Origin: [Pantoea] beijingensis
GTDB taxonomy: Bacteria > Pseudomonadota > Gammaproteobacteria > Enterobacterales > Enterobacteriaceae
NCBI RefSeq assembly: GCF_022647505.1
Contig: NZ_CP071409.1
Location: 1,798,001 to 1,862,000 of the forward strand
Direction: 5' to 3'
Length of the DNA: 64,000 nucleotides
The notes below the pieces were generated by a model that searched no databases, was not told the DNA's origin, and was given only the letters and a program-made list of their open reading frames with translations. Shown piece after piece: positions 19,789-30,151 of the stretch. Each line of letters begins with the position of its first letter. The stretch's first letter is position 1. Position numbers and translations under genes: made by a program.

Positions 19789-19995
19789 GTCACGGACGGG
19801 ATGATTTATGCTCCGTGCCAGACGCGGGGCATGGATTGCAAGTCGAAGGCTGGGCAGGAGGCACTATGGTGTATATCAGAAAGGTCAGATCAAACGACTC
19901 AGCGCAATAAAAACAGGAAAACGACGTTATTAATATTGTCGTTTTATACAGCATCGGTAAGAGCCCGCAATAAATTTCGTGGCCAATAGAACGTA
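19789..19995. other. Intergenic after virK-like gene
   Basis: Contains a 14-codon ORF (ATG 19866 to TAA 19910) with a strong CAGGAGG, then an AT-rich inverted repeat AAAACGAC/GTCGTTTT (19918-19945) that may end the virK-like transcript. Nothing else is recognised. Confidence 0.35.
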
Positions 19996-20103
19996 TTACC
20001 CCACGATAAATAAATGGGCTAACCTTGCTAAAGTTTCCAGCAGGAACAGACTGCTCATAAAAATCAGCAATAACGTTAGATAAAATTGTTTACGGTTCCC
20101 CAC
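19996..20103 (-). CDS. Candidate 35-residue membrane peptide
   Basis: GTG start at 20103 with GGGAGAAAATC directly upstream (GGGAG, seven-base spacing), ending at TAA 19998-19996. The peptide starts MGNRKQFY, then has a run of hydrophobic residues (LTLLLIFMSSLFLL), one ETLAR turn and a second hydrophobic piece LAHLFIVG. Positive residues precede the hydrophobic core, as expected for a single-pass small membrane protein with its N-terminus inside. I know no named homologue. Support is the ribosome site and composition only. Confidence 0.45.
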   Translation of the reverse strand: MGNRKQFYLTLLLIFMSSLFLLETLARLAHLFIVG

Positions 20104-20323
20104 GATTTTCTCCCGAGCTTATTTCCTTACTGGTCGATTATGACTGGTGAGTATCCGCAGCTAGCCTCTTCTGGTTACTTCATGTCCACCTGACCACCTC
20201 GTGCTACTGCAATGAGTCTTGGCTTACAGATATAATAAATTGTGCGTTTCAGATGGCAGTACTCTTCTGACAAACATTTTGGGTAAACGTTCAGCAGGAA
20301 ATCCTCTTTAAAAGGGTAATAAA
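20104..20323. other. Intergenic before barstar-like gene
   Basis: Holds a likely plus-strand promoter (see 20207-20236). No further gene is recognised. Confidence 0.35.
20207..20236 (+). promoter_or_regulatory. Probable promoter of the barstar-like gene
   Basis: Perfect TATAAT at 20231-20236, with CTGCAA 18 bases upstream as a partial -35. The start codon is about 88 bases further on. Confidence 0.45.
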
Positions 20324-20716
20324 ATGCAAAAAATACTGACTATAGAAGGCGATAGCATCACAGACATCCCTTCATTTTATGCACAAATTAATGCGATTTT
20401 TATGCAGGGTGAAGACTGGGTCCTGGCAAACAGTCTTGATGCATTGGATGATTTGTTTTATGGCGGTTACGGTACGCTAAAAGGGGAAAAATGTGTCACG
20501 TTGATCTGGAAAAATATTGAAACTTCGCGGGTTACCCTTGGCTATGAGGTCACCCGGGCCTTTTATGAAAATAAGCTGCAATACCCTGAAAAATTTAACG
20601 TAAAACTGATCAATCAGCAGCTTAATGATCTGAAAAACGGGACAGGAAAAACATACTTCGATATTGTGCTGGAGATTATTGCCTCGCATCCGAATATTGA
20701 GTTTAGCGCGCAGTAA
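20324..20716 (+). CDS. Barstar-family ribonuclease inhibitor-like protein
   Basis: 130 aa. The N-terminal half has the barstar pattern: a beta strand ILTIEGDSI, a helix around IPSFYAQINAIF, then LANSLDALDDLFYGGYG, where the conserved NLDAL-type helix binds the nuclease active site, and VTLIWKNIE. The C-terminal part (YFDIVLEIIASHPNIEF) is longer than Bacillus barstar. ATG follows AAAAGGGTAATAA. No barnase-like or other toxin gene lies next to it, so it is an orphan immunity-type gene. It may neutralise an endogenous RNase or an incoming contact-delivered toxin (inference). Confidence 0.75.
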   Translation: MQKILTIEGDSITDIPSFYAQINAIFMQGEDWVLANSLDALDDLFYGGYGTLKGEKCVTLIWKNIETSRVTLGYEVTRAFYENKLQYPEKFNVKLINQQLNDLKNGTGKTYFDIVLEIIASHPNIEFSAQ

Positions 20717-20905
20717 GCTGTCTGCACGTCCTGTTCACGCGGGCCGCGCGTTAGTCACATCGCCCACTTTAGTGACAACATAAGCGATACGACTTGAGAT
20801 TGATAGTCTTGCCGCGCCTGCCATTCTATCGGCCGCGTGGCGAAACAATAGCGCAGGATAGTGAAGAGTTGCGATTAATACACTATTCTCAAGTCCCGCC
20901 TCAAT

Positions 20906-22342
20906 TCAGGCTTTAAATAATTTACCGTCGCGGACCAATTCGCGCGGATAACTGTTTTTCAAGCGAGTGCTAACCTTCTTAGCCAGACCGATAGGACGTT
21001 GTTGATAAGTCACAATAACTTCGTCACGTGGCAAGGGCGCCGCAGGATAGATATCACGACCGCGATACCACTCTTCTGCTTCCGTTTCACTGAGTTCAAC
21101 GCTATTGTCCGGCCGGGGTTGAGCCAGGGCGATAATGGCCTCATGCTGCCAGCGATATCCTTTAGGGAAGGTTTCGGCGAGTTTCAGTCCAATACGCGAG
21201 AAACGAACCTGACCGAACAGAGGGGTGATCGTTGTCGGGAATAACCAAACTTCTTTATCACGCAACCACGGGGAAAGCGCGCTATCCCAGATAATGCCTG
21301 CTTTATTGGCTGCAGCGCTAATATCATTGGCCTGCTGGCGGTTTGCTGGTGTGAAGGGGAACTGACCAACTTTATAGCCGGGTTTTTCCATCGGTGCTAT
21401 AGACGCGGTTTTACGCAGGCGCGCAACAAAAAATCCTTCACTGTCGAAAAGGTGAGGAAAGACATGCAGAAAACCGTCGACGGTAAGTGCCTGTTCCGCG
21501 CCGTTGAACAACTGGGTGAGCGGTAATACCTGTACGGCCTCCGGATATTGCTGCAATAGCCAGTGCACGACCTGCTGATTCTCGGTGTGATTCAGTGTAC
21601 AGGTTGAGTAGATCAGTACACCGCCGGGCTTGAGAGCATGAAAGGCGCTGTCGATGAGATCGCGCTGTGTTGCCGCAATATTAGCCGTGCTTTCCGGTGA
21701 CCAGTTGCGTAATGCATCGGGATCTTTACGTATAACGCCCTCACCGGAACAAGGCGCATCCAGCAGAATGGCATCAAAGGTTTCAGGTAGGGCCGGGCCA
21801 AATACGCGGCCATCAAAATGTGTGATACCCGTATTGCTGACGCCGCAGCGGCTAAGATTTGCATGTAAGACTTTCACCCGACTGGCCGAATATTCATTCG
21901 CCAGGATGGCACCCTGATTAGCCATTTTTGCGGCCATTTGCGTGGTCTTTGAACCTGGCGCTGCGGCCATATCCAGTACCAGATCTGGTTGAGGCTGTGC
22001 ATCAAAGAGTGCACTAACCGGCAGCATTGAGCTGGCCTCCTGGATATAAAACAGGCCACTAAGGTGCTCGGCGGTACTGCCAAGTGGCAGTGAGTCGGCG
22101 TCTTCTCGTGAAATCCAGAAACCATCTTTACACCACGGTATAGGCGTTAATGCCCAATGATAAGGCGCAACCTGCTTCAGGAAGTCATCTACGCTGATTT
22201 TTAAGGTATTAACACGCAGGCTACGGCGCAGTGGTTGCTGGCTTATCGCAATAAATGCGTCAAATGCTGCCGTATCAGGCAAGGCTTCACGCATGGTATT
22301 GAGGAAAGCATCGGGAAAGTAAACGGGAGAAGAGTGAGCCAC
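20906..22342 (-). CDS. rsmF: 16S rRNA m5C1407 methyltransferase
   Basis: S-adenosylmethionine-dependent RNA methyltransferase that modifies C1407 of 16S rRNA in the 30S subunit. 478 aa (E. coli 479). Visible: [16 protein letters not shown] (SAM motif), [10 protein letters not shown] with a cysteine of the PC motif, and YSTCTLN with the catalytic cysteine. A PUA-like C-terminal region follows. The frame is open to 22384, but homology ([13 protein letters not shown] against MAQHTVYFPDAF) points to GTG 22342, with GGAA nine bases upstream. It lies downstream of letB, with a terminator between. Confidence 0.93.
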   Translation of the reverse strand: MAHSSPVYFPDAFLNTMREALPDTAAFDAFIAISQQPLRRSLRVNTLKISVDDFLKQVAPYHWALTPIPWCKDGFWISREDADSLPLGSTAEHLSGLFYIQEASSMLPVSALFDAQPQPDLVLDMAAAPGSKTTQMAAKMANQGAILANEYSASRVKVLHANLSRCGVSNTGITHFDGRVFGPALPETFDAILLDAPCSGEGVIRKDPDALRNWSPESTANIAATQRDLIDSAFHALKPGGVLIYSTCTLNHTENQQVVHWLLQQYPEAVQVLPLTQLFNGAEQALTVDGFLHVFPHLFDSEGFFVARLRKTASIAPMEKPGYKVGQFPFTPANRQQANDISAAANKAGIIWDSALSPWLRDKEVWLFPTTITPLFGQVRFSRIGLKLAETFPKGYRWQHEAIIALAQPRPDNSVELSETEAEEWYRGRDIYPAAPLPRDEVIVTYQQRPIGLAKKVSTRLKNSYPRELVRDGKLFKA

Positions 22343-22401
22343 TGACCGGGTTCCATACAAAAAAAAGTACGATGAGTGTAACACAGGAACGAAAAGGGTA
22401 G

Positions 22402-22431
22402 AAAAGCAGCGGGCGCAATGGACGCCCGCTG
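22402..22431 (-). terminator. Terminator of letA-letB
   Basis: On the minus strand CAGCGGGCG and CGCCCGCTG pair around a short loop and are followed by CTTTTC. It begins 11 bases after the letB stop. Confidence 0.75.
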
Positions 22432-22441
22432 TAAACCAAAA

Positions 22442-25075
22442 CTAGCGAGGAATTGCGGTTCCCCATTTACGCCACTCTTTGGGTTCTTCATCCTGAAGCA
22501 GGAAATGCTTGTTTGAAGTAGCTTGCGGTGCCAGCGGCACGGTCGGTGGTGTCGCAAACTGAATGCCACCACGAATAAACTGCTGCAGCGTTCCTGTTTT
22601 TACGACGCCGCCGATCAGACCAAAATCAAGGTTATAGCCGGAAGCCAGCCAGAAAACCGAATTATTACGCACCAGATGCTGATATTTTTTGCTGATACGC
22701 AACGTCACCTGTACCCGGTCCGCCATACTGCCGAGCGATGTTCCGGTAACGGTGCCGACCTCTATACCACGAAACAGCACCGGAGTGCCTATGGAAAGCG
22801 AACCTCCTTCCGGCGTATCCACGACAACACTTAGGCCATCAAGATAGCGCGCATCCGTAATGGTCGACTCCTGGAGTTCAAAGCTACGTGCTGCGCGTCC
22901 CTTGCCGGGATCGACATTAATATAAGGCTGCAGTAACGTTTCCAGATGGTTAACTCCGGTGGCGGATATCTCTGGGGAAACGACGGAAAAACGACTTCCC
23001 CAGCGGGCAAAATCATCAACATATTCCGGATAAAGAACCGCCTTCGCGATGACCTGATTTTTATCGGGATTCAGTGCCAGTGACTCTACCTGCCCAATAT
23101 TAATGCCGAGATAGCGGATCGGCATACCTGCGGCGAGTTTGCTGGCATCAAAGGTTTGTAGTGAAATCTGGCTACCCACCGCGCGGGCGGCAGTTTCGGA
23201 AGCATAGAGCACCCGTTTCTGGTCGTCATTAAGACCCGCGCTGGCACCGCTCATGTTATCGAAGCTGATTGCCCCTTTCAGAGCGCGGTTAAGCGGCGAA
23301 GCCTGAACCGTCAGACCGCTGCCGTTGAGTTGTACGCGCGCGCCACCTTCGGCCCAAAAAACGCTATTCGGCGTCAGCAGCTTGCGATATTCAGGTTTGA
23401 TATGTACAGAAACGTCAAAGGCATTAGCCTTAGGTGTGACATCAACAATTTCACCAACCTGAAATTTACGATACAGCACCACGGAGCCGGCCTGGATATC
23501 CGGCAGGCTGTTCGCGGTCAGCATTAGTGTTGTTGGTGGCCGATCGCTGATAATGCCTTCACGGGCTTTCTCCGCATCGGCGTATAGAGGATAGCTCTCT
23601 TTACGCTCACCTTTAGCACCGGGTTCCAGACGAATTCCGCCTTCTACCCATTCACTGGCGCTGGCACCTAAAACCTGCATGCCGTCGAGTCCGAATTTAA
23701 CATCCAGACGGCTATTCATGATGAATTTACTGTCGCCATGCACCAACCGGCGGTATTCGGGAGCGATAGCAACCTCGAAGCTGACGCCTTTTTCATCTAA
23801 CTGACGTTTGATAACCTGTCCAATCTTCATACCGTGCAGCATGATCGGTTGGTCAGCATCAATACCATAACTTTCGGGGGCGGTGAGCCTCACCGTTAAT
23901 ACATCCGGCTGTTGCAACATCGATTCACTACTGGCGAGTACCGTAAAGTGGCTTTGGTGCTCGCCTTCACCAGGTACCAGCTCCAACGTGTTGCCGGTCA
24001 GCAAACTGCTCAGACTGGTATCCTTCAGGCTGATTTTTGGGCTGCGCATCTCAATACGCGTACCGGTACGCATCAATCCCACGACCGAAGGATCGACCGT
24101 CATCTCGCCTTTGACCTTACCGCCAGGCTGTAATGTCAGCGCGGTGAGGGTGCCTACCTCAAGCCCCTGATACATTAATGGTGTACTGTTCGCTTTAAGA
24201 TTTTTTCCATCTGGCAGGTCAAGAGTAATGCTTACCCCGCGCTGGCTATGGGCTAAATCAGGATAGAGCTCGTAATTTTGATCGGATTTTGCCTGTTCAG
24301 AGCCATCAGGCGAATCAAACGCCACGGCGCCGTTGACCAGTGCCGCCAGGCTTTCAAGCTGGACTTTCGCTCCGCCCAGACCGACGTCGGCTTTCACGCC
24401 GGAGACATTCCAGAAGCGACTCTCTTTTTTAACAAGATTGGTAAAGCGACGTTCGATGAGAATATCTACCGTGACGCCCTGATTTCCGGCGTTAATGCTG
24501 TAATCATAAACGCGGCCTACCGGGATTTTGCGGTAATAGACGACGGAACCCGTGTTGAGTGAGCCGAGATCGGCTGTATGAAGATGAATGAGCATCTCAC
24601 CAGTGTTAACGCGGTATTTCGGTTGGGTGTCCAGCGCGACAAAGTTTTCTCGCGGCTGACCCTGACCCGGCATCATGCCAATGTAATTACCGCCAACGAG
24701 CGCATCAAGCCCGGAAACGCCCGCCAGCGAGGCTTTCGGGGTAACCAGCCAGAACTGGGTATTATCACGTAGCGCATCTTTCATATCGCTCTTGATGCTG
24801 GCTTTGATCTTAATCGTACGAAGATCGTCCGTCATGCTGATCCCCTGAACCAGACCAACCTCAACGCCTTGATAGCGAATTGGTGTTCTGCCCGGAACAA
24901 TACCGTCAGCTGAAACGAAATCAATGGTAATCGTGGTACCGCGCTCCTGATAATTCGTCCAGAGCAGCCAGCCTGCAATCAGCAGCGCAATAAACGGTAG
25001 CAGCCAAAAGGGCGATATTCTGCGTTTATTACGCACCCGAGCTTTAGTCGGTGTAGTCGGCGTTTCCTGTTGCAT
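22442..25075 (-). CDS. letB: MCE-domain lipid transport tunnel LetB (YebT)
   Basis: Periplasm-spanning protein made of seven stacked MCE domains that forms a tunnel for lipids between inner and outer membrane. 877 aa, the length in E. coli. An N-terminal transmembrane helix ([17 protein letters not shown]) is followed by repeated MCE signatures such as [62 protein letters not shown] and [11 protein letters not shown]. The start is taken at ATG 25075, overlapping letA by 32 bases as in E. coli; ATG 25081 is possible too. The overlap implies coupled translation. Confidence 0.95.
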   Translation of the reverse strand: MQQETPTTPTKARVRNKRRISPFWLLPFIALLIAGWLLWTNYQERGTTITIDFVSADGIVPGRTPIRYQGVEVGLVQGISMTDDLRTIKIKASIKSDMKDALRDNTQFWLVTPKASLAGVSGLDALVGGNYIGMMPGQGQPRENFVALDTQPKYRVNTGEMLIHLHTADLGSLNTGSVVYYRKIPVGRVYDYSINAGNQGVTVDILIERRFTNLVKKESRFWNVSGVKADVGLGGAKVQLESLAALVNGAVAFDSPDGSEQAKSDQNYELYPDLAHSQRGVSITLDLPDGKNLKANSTPLMYQGLEVGTLTALTLQPGGKVKGEMTVDPSVVGLMRTGTRIEMRSPKISLKDTSLSSLLTGNTLELVPGEGEHQSHFTVLASSESMLQQPDVLTVRLTAPESYGIDADQPIMLHGMKIGQVIKRQLDEKGVSFEVAIAPEYRRLVHGDSKFIMNSRLDVKFGLDGMQVLGASASEWVEGGIRLEPGAKGERKESYPLYADAEKAREGIISDRPPTTLMLTANSLPDIQAGSVVLYRKFQVGEIVDVTPKANAFDVSVHIKPEYRKLLTPNSVFWAEGGARVQLNGSGLTVQASPLNRALKGAISFDNMSGASAGLNDDQKRVLYASETAARAVGSQISLQTFDASKLAAGMPIRYLGINIGQVESLALNPDKNQVIAKAVLYPEYVDDFARWGSRFSVVSPEISATGVNHLETLLQPYINVDPGKGRAARSFELQESTITDARYLDGLSVVVDTPEGGSLSIGTPVLFRGIEVGTVTGTSLGSMADRVQVTLRISKKYQHLVRNNSVFWLASGYNLDFGLIGGVVKTGTLQQFIRGGIQFATPPTVPLAPQATSNKHFLLQDEEPKEWRKWGTAIPR

Positions 25076-26294
25076 GTGCATCCCAAAGTAATCGGCTATC
25101 CAGCCACTCAACGGCAAGGATAGTGAGAATAACCGCTGAGCCAAAGAAGAAGGCTGCCGGTCCCATGGTAAAAGCCAGAAGCTGATCGCGATTGACCAGC
25201 GACATGGTAAGTGAAATAACAAACAAATCCAGCATTGACCAGCGTCCAACCCAGCGTACCAGGCGTAGCAAACGCATGCGTGTTTTCAGACCGTGTTCAC
25301 ATTTAAAATGAATGCTTAACAGCAGCGTGAGCAGCACAATCACTTTTGTGAAGGGAACAAGGATACTGGCAATAAACACGACAGCTGCGATGGGGATATT
25401 ATCCGAAGCCAGTGACAGTGTGCCGGAGAAGATAGTATCTTCCTGCCGCGAACCGTTAAGATAAATGATAGATATTGGCATCAGATTAGCAGGCAGCAGC
25501 AGTACTACGGACGCAATTAAGGCCGCCCAGGACTTTTGCAGACTTTGATGGCGGCGAAAATACAGCGGCGTGTGGCATCGTGGGCAGCGCCCATATCTAT
25601 CCGGTGTGCCGGTAGAATGACAGCTCAGGCAAACCTGTAACTTCGACGTATCAATGTTGATGTGGCTTTCCGGCTGTGGGTAGAAGCGCTGCCAGAGTTG
25701 CTCAACGTTGAGATGAATAAGCGTAAGTAAACTGAGCAACGTCAGGGCAATAAAGGCGCTCAAACCCACACCTAACTCAAGATCTGCATAGTCCTGTACC
25801 TTAATGGCAGCAACGATGATACCGATCAGGTAGATATCCAACATTACCCACTCTTTCAGTCGATCCAGCATTAACAGTACCGGGCGCAAATTCATACCCA
25901 GCCGCTGACCAAAGAACAGATAGATAATGGCAAGCACCAGCGTGATGGGGGCGCCAACGGTGCAGAACGCTACCATCGAAGCCGTTAATACATCACCCTG
26001 TTGCGCCATTTGTATAATGCCACCCAGCAGGCTGGCGTTAATATTGGCGCCAAGAAGGCGAATATCGACCAACGATTGGCCAAAGGCGAATGGCATCAAC
26101 AGTATCATCGTGGCAGCCATTGTTACCAGGCGCGCCATCGACCAGTCCCGGCCACCAGGAATTCTGGCATGGCAGCGTGGGCAATGTGCTGACTGGCAGG
26201 ATTTCACATCCGGTAAGGAAAAAAGGGTATCGCATTGTGGACAACGCTGATAACGTTCACGGGGCAGGGCATGGCTGATGGAATGTATTTTCAT
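25044..26294 (-). CDS. letA: LetA (YebS), inner-membrane partner of LetB
   Basis: PqiA-family membrane protein that works with LetB in lipid trafficking. 416 aa from ATG 26294. Two zinc-ribbon modules with paired cysteines ([11 protein letters not shown] with CPRCHARIP, and CLSCHSTG with CPRCHTPL) each precede a set of transmembrane helices. The two halves are internally similar, as expected for the PqiA fold. A TTG at 26312 would add six residues; neither start has a good ribosome site. The end overlaps letB. Confidence 0.93.
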   Translation of the reverse strand: MKIHSISHALPRERYQRCPQCDTLFSLPDVKSCQSAHCPRCHARIPGGRDWSMARLVTMAATMILLMPFAFGQSLVDIRLLGANINASLLGGIIQMAQQGDVLTASMVAFCTVGAPITLVLAIIYLFFGQRLGMNLRPVLLMLDRLKEWVMLDIYLIGIIVAAIKVQDYADLELGVGLSAFIALTLLSLLTLIHLNVEQLWQRFYPQPESHINIDTSKLQVCLSCHSTGTPDRYGRCPRCHTPLYFRRHQSLQKSWAALIASVVLLLPANLMPISIIYLNGSRQEDTIFSGTLSLASDNIPIAAVVFIASILVPFTKVIVLLTLLLSIHFKCEHGLKTRMRLLRLVRWVGRWSMLDLFVISLTMSLVNRDQLLAFTMGPAAFFFGSAVILTILAVEWLDSRLLWDAHATGNADYTD

Positions 26295-26391
26295 ATTATT
26301 ATGATGCTGCAATGCCCATTTAGTACAGGTAATAAGCAGAAAGCGTTATCCGTTCAGGATACGCTGTCACGACGGTGAAGATTGAAGGTAA

Positions 26392-26421
26392 ATGTTAATG
26401 TTAATGTTAATGTTAATGTTA
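26392..26421. repeat. Hexanucleotide tandem repeat (AATGTT)x5
   Basis: Five exact copies of AATGTT in a row, in the divergent intergenic region between letA (minus) and msrC (plus), about 98 bases from the letA start and 135 from the msrC start. Confidence 0.97.
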
Positions 26422-26555
26422 CAGTCTGTTTTACGACTAAAAGGTTATCTTATCTAACAGTATGATTCACCTTGTCTGCCTGGACAATTAATGCTTATTT
26501 TAACGGATGGTGCAACGGCAGGACACCATTCAATTGTATTCACAATGGTTAATGA

Positions 26556-27056
26556 ATGAACAAACAAGAGTTTTATACGGATTTAGACCGTGATTTGCGC
26601 GCTTTGCTTACCGGCGAAACCAGTTTTCTCGCAATAATGAGCAATTGTAGCGCGCTTTTATATGAACGTCTTGAGGGTATTAACTGGGCGGGATTTTACT
26701 TGCTTACTGAAGCTAACACTCTGGTGCTTGGCCCATTTCAGGGCAAAATCGCCTGCGTGAGAATTCCTGTAGGGAAAGGCGTATGCGGCACGGCCGTGGC
26801 GGAAAAAAGCGTACAACGCGTGGATGATGTTCATGCTTTTCCGGGGCATATCGCCTGTGATGCTGCCAGCAATGCTGAAATTGTGCTGCCGCTGATGGTC
26901 AATGGCGAAGTTATTGGCGTTCTTGATATCGACAGCACGGTTTTTAATCGCTTCGATCAGGATGATGAAATGGGCCTGAAAACCCTTTGCGACGGGCTTT
27001 GTCAGGCCCTTTCCGGTAGCGATGTGGAAAAATTTATTCACATGAAACGCACCTAA
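26556..27056 (+). CDS. msrC: Free methionine-(R)-sulfoxide reductase
   Basis: GAF-domain enzyme that reduces free methionine-R-sulfoxide. 166 aa. The redox cysteines of the family are present in KIACVRIPVG, GKGVCGTAV and HIACDAAS. A VIGVLDIDS strand closes the GAF fold. It diverges from letAB, as yebR does in E. coli. An ATG four bases upstream is out of frame. Confidence 0.95.
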   Translation: MNKQEFYTDLDRDLRALLTGETSFLAIMSNCSALLYERLEGINWAGFYLLTEANTLVLGPFQGKIACVRIPVGKGVCGTAVAEKSVQRVDDVHAFPGHIACDAASNAEIVLPLMVNGEVIGVLDIDSTVFNRFDQDDEMGLKTLCDGLCQALSGSDVEKFIHMKRT

Positions 27057-27152
27057 AGCGCTGGATCACGTAGCAATTGCCGATGGGCTCATTATAATGT
27101 CGCCTGTTCATGCCTGCGCTGGTTGGCAAACCCGTTGTAATCAGGAAATTTC

Positions 27153-27845
27153 ATGGAAAATCAACCTAAGTTGAATAGCAGTAAAGAAGTCATCGCCTTT
27201 TTGGCAGAGCGTTTTCCAAACTGCTTTAGCGCCGAAGGCGAAGCACGTCCGCTCAAAATCGGTATCTTTCAGGATCTTGTTGACCGTGTGCAGGGCGAAA
27301 TGAGCCTGAGTAAAACTCAGCTCCGCTCTGCGCTTCGTCTTTATACATCCAGTTGGCGTTATTTGTATGGCATCAAGGTTGGCGCGTCGCGTGTAGACCT
27401 GGATGGCAATGCCTGCGGTGAGCTTGAGCAACAGCATGTTGATCACGCGCGCAAGCAATTGGAAGAAGCTAAAGCTCGTGTACAGGCTCAACGCGAACAA
27501 CAGCAGGCGAAAAAGCGTGAAGCCGGTGAAGAAACAACGCCGCGTCGCCCACGTAAGCCTGCCGTGCGCAAGCCCGCTGCAGCCGCTGAAGGCGAACAGC
27601 CGCGTAAACCGCGTCCAAAGGCGCCGCGTCCTACTCAGGATCGTGCAGCTGCTCCGGTGGAGCATCAACCTCTGGCGCAGCCCGTTACCGATACTGCTGC
27701 ATTACAAGTGGGCCAGAATATTAAAGTCAAAGCAGGTAAAAGCGCGATGGACGCGACCATTCTTGAAATATCAAAGGATGGCGTTCGGGTGCAGCTCGCT
27801 TCCGGCATGGCTATGATTGTGCGCGCAGAACATTTGCAGTTCTGA
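27153..27845 (+). CDS. proQ: RNA chaperone ProQ
   Basis: FinO-domain RNA-binding protein that binds many sRNAs and mRNA 3' ends and affects osmotic activation of ProP. 230 aa. The N-terminal FinO domain covers about residues 1-120 ([29 protein letters not shown]), followed by a basic Lys/Arg/Pro/Ala-rich linker and a Tudor-like C-terminal domain ([21 protein letters not shown]). ATG is preceded by CAGGAAATTTC. prc follows 19 bases later, the usual enterobacterial pair. Confidence 0.97.
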   Translation: MENQPKLNSSKEVIAFLAERFPNCFSAEGEARPLKIGIFQDLVDRVQGEMSLSKTQLRSALRLYTSSWRYLYGIKVGASRVDLDGNACGELEQQHVDHARKQLEEAKARVQAQREQQQAKKREAGEETTPRRPRKPAVRKPAAAAEGEQPRKPRPKAPRPTQDRAAAPVEHQPLAQPVTDTAALQVGQNIKVKAGKSAMDATILEISKDGVRVQLASGMAMIVRAEHLQF

Positions 27846-27864
27846 AACGGAGGCCAACCAGGGC

Positions 27865-29907
27865 ATGAACAAAACGTTTAAAATGACAATGATTGCGGGC
27901 CTGCTGATGGCAGGCAATGTATTTGCCGCAGAAAATATCACGCGTGCGAACCAGATACCCCAACTGAGTCAGGAGCCGCAACATGCCACGGTTAGCGAGC
28001 GTGTTACCTCCCGCTTCACCCGTTCGCACTATCGCCAGTTTAAGCTTGATCAAGACTTCTCAGCCAAAATTTTCGATCGCTATCTGAATATGCTGGATTA
28101 CAGCCATAACGTACTGTTGGCTTCAGATGTGGCGCAATTCTCCGATAAGAAAACGACGCTGGGTGACGAGTTTAAAACGGGGCAGCTACCGGTTTTTTAT
28201 GACTTGTACAACCTGGCGCAAAAACGCCGATTTGAGCGCTACCAGTATGCGCTCTCTGTACTCAGTAAACCGATGAATTTTACCGGCAACGATACGATTG
28301 ATATCGAGCGCGCGAAAGCGCCGTGGCCAAAAAGCGTGGCAGAGTTGAATGGGCTCTGGGATGCTAAAGTTAAATATGATGAATTAAGCCTTAAACTCAC
28401 CGGCAAAGATGAGAAAGAGATCCGCGAGATTCTAACAAAACGTTATCAATTTGCTATCCGCCGTCTGGCGCAGAGCAACAGTGAAGACGTTTTCCAACTT
28501 GCGATGAATGCGTTCGCGCATGAAATTGATCCGCACACTAACTATCTTTCTCCACGCAATACCGAACAGTTCAATACTGAAATGAGTCTCTCTCTGGAGG
28601 GAATCGGCGCGGTATTACAGATGGATGATGACTACACCGTTATCAATTCAATGGTGGCTGGCGGGCCGGCAGCGAAGAGTAAAGCAATTACCGTGGGCGA
28701 TCGCATTGTAGGTGTAGGGCAGCCGAATAAACCGATGGTTGATGTCATTGGCTGGCGCCTTGATGATGTTGTTGCGCAGATAAAAGGGCCGAAGGGCAGC
28801 CGGGTAAGGTTGGAAGTTTTACCTGCGGGTAAAGGCACCAAAACACGTGTAGTCACGTTAACCCGTGAAAAAATCCGTCTGGAAGATCGCGCAGTCAAAA
28901 TGTCGGTGAAAAACGTCGGCAAGCAGAAGGTTGGCGTACTGGATATTCCCGGTTTTTACGTTGGGTTGACTGACGATGTTAAGGTTCAGCTACAAAAACT
29001 GCAGAAGCAAAACGTTGACAGCATCGTTATTGATTTGCGGACTAATGGCGGCGGCGCTTTAACGGAAGCGGTATCGCTTTCTGGCCTGTTTATTCCGAGC
29101 GGCCCGGTGGTGCAGGTTCGTGACAATAACGGAAAAGTACGTGAAGACAGTGATAACGATGGCATTGTTTACTATAAAGGGCCGCTGGTTGTTTTAGTGG
29201 ATCGCTTTAGCGCCTCTGCGTCTGAAATCTTTGCGGCGGCAATGCAAGACTATGGTCGTGCCCTGATTGTGGGTGAGCCAACCTTTGGTAAAGGGACCGT
29301 GCAGCAGTATCGTTCGCTGAACCGTATCTACGATCAAATGTTGCGTCCTGAATGGCCTGCACTGGGCTCGGTTCAATACACCATTCAGAAATTCTATCGT
29401 ATCAACGGTGGCAGTACACAGCGCAAAGGTGTTACGCCTGAATTGTTGATGCCGACCGGAGTTGAAGCGGTGGAAACTGGCGAAAAATTTGAAGATAACG
29501 CGCTGCCGTGGGATAGCATTAATGCGGCGACCTATGTTAAGACCGGCGATCTGAAGCCGCTGGAAGCGCAATTGCTGAAAGATCACAACGATCGCATTGC
29601 GAAAGATCCGGAGTTCCAGTACATCATCAAAGACATTGCGCGGTTTAATGCCCTGAAAGCGAAACGTAATATGGTTTCACTCAATTTCGCTCAGCGTGAT
29701 AAAGAGAACCATGAAGAGGATGCACTGCGTTTAGAACGCATCAACGCCCGCTACAAGCTGGAAGGTAAAAAACCACTGGCGAATCTTGATGATTTACCGA
29801 AGGATTATAAAGAACCCGATCCCTATCTGGATGAGACAGTGAAAATCGCAAACGATCTGGCTCAACTGGAAAAATCAGTGTCTTCGGGTAATACCGTGAC
29901 GAAATAA
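27865..29907 (+). CDS. prc: Tail-specific (C-terminal processing) protease Prc
   Basis: Periplasmic S41 protease that trims FtsI and, with NlpI, degrades MepS. 680 aa. A signal peptide (GLLMAGNVFA) is cut near residue 22. The PDZ domain contains SLEGIGAVLQMDDDYTVI, and the catalytic Ser-Lys pair lies in RFSASASEIFAAAM and EPTFGKGTVQQY. The start ATG 27865 is chosen over the upstream open frame because it gives the signal peptide and follows GGAGG. A terminator ends the proQ-prc unit. Confidence 0.97.
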   Translation: MNKTFKMTMIAGLLMAGNVFAAENITRANQIPQLSQEPQHATVSERVTSRFTRSHYRQFKLDQDFSAKIFDRYLNMLDYSHNVLLASDVAQFSDKKTTLGDEFKTGQLPVFYDLYNLAQKRRFERYQYALSVLSKPMNFTGNDTIDIERAKAPWPKSVAELNGLWDAKVKYDELSLKLTGKDEKEIREILTKRYQFAIRRLAQSNSEDVFQLAMNAFAHEIDPHTNYLSPRNTEQFNTEMSLSLEGIGAVLQMDDDYTVINSMVAGGPAAKSKAITVGDRIVGVGQPNKPMVDVIGWRLDDVVAQIKGPKGSRVRLEVLPAGKGTKTRVVTLTREKIRLEDRAVKMSVKNVGKQKVGVLDIPGFYVGLTDDVKVQLQKLQKQNVDSIVIDLRTNGGGALTEAVSLSGLFIPSGPVVQVRDNNGKVREDSDNDGIVYYKGPLVVLVDRFSASASEIFAAAMQDYGRALIVGEPTFGKGTVQQYRSLNRIYDQMLRPEWPALGSVQYTIQKFYRINGGSTQRKGVTPELLMPTGVEAVETGEKFEDNALPWDSINAATYVKTGDLKPLEAQLLKDHNDRIAKDPEFQYIIKDIARFNALKAKRNMVSLNFAQRDKENHEEDALRLERINARYKLEGKKPLANLDDLPKDYKEPDPYLDETVKIANDLAQLEKSVSSGNTVTK

Positions 29908-29922
29908 GCCATTTCCTTCCTG

Positions 29923-29952
29923 AAAAGGCACTGTTATCGCAGTGCCTTTTTT
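29923..29952 (+). terminator. Terminator of prc
   Basis: AAAAGGCACTG and CAGTGCCTTTT pair around TTATCG, followed by six Ts. Confidence 0.93.
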
Positions 29953-30075
29953 ATTACCCGATGTGGCGTAATTATTCACACGATTCTGTTACTTTCTAAG
30001 CGTAACCATTATCAGTGTGGAAAGTGCGACAAAATGTAAAGTTATGTCTTTTTAAACACTTAAACGTTAAGGTCG

Positions 30076-30100
30076 CTTGAATTGTTGCCGCCAGCCCATA
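30076..30100 (+). promoter_or_regulatory. htpX: Sigma-32 (heat-shock) promoter of htpX
   Basis: CTTGAA at 30076-30081 and CCCATA at 30095-30100 with 13 bases between match the RpoH promoter form (CTTGAAA, then CCCATNT). It lies about 50 bases before the htpX start. Confidence 0.75.
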
Positions 30101-30151
30101 GGATATATATCCGTATAGCTGTACTCAATTAACCGAGGAAGATTAAATTTT

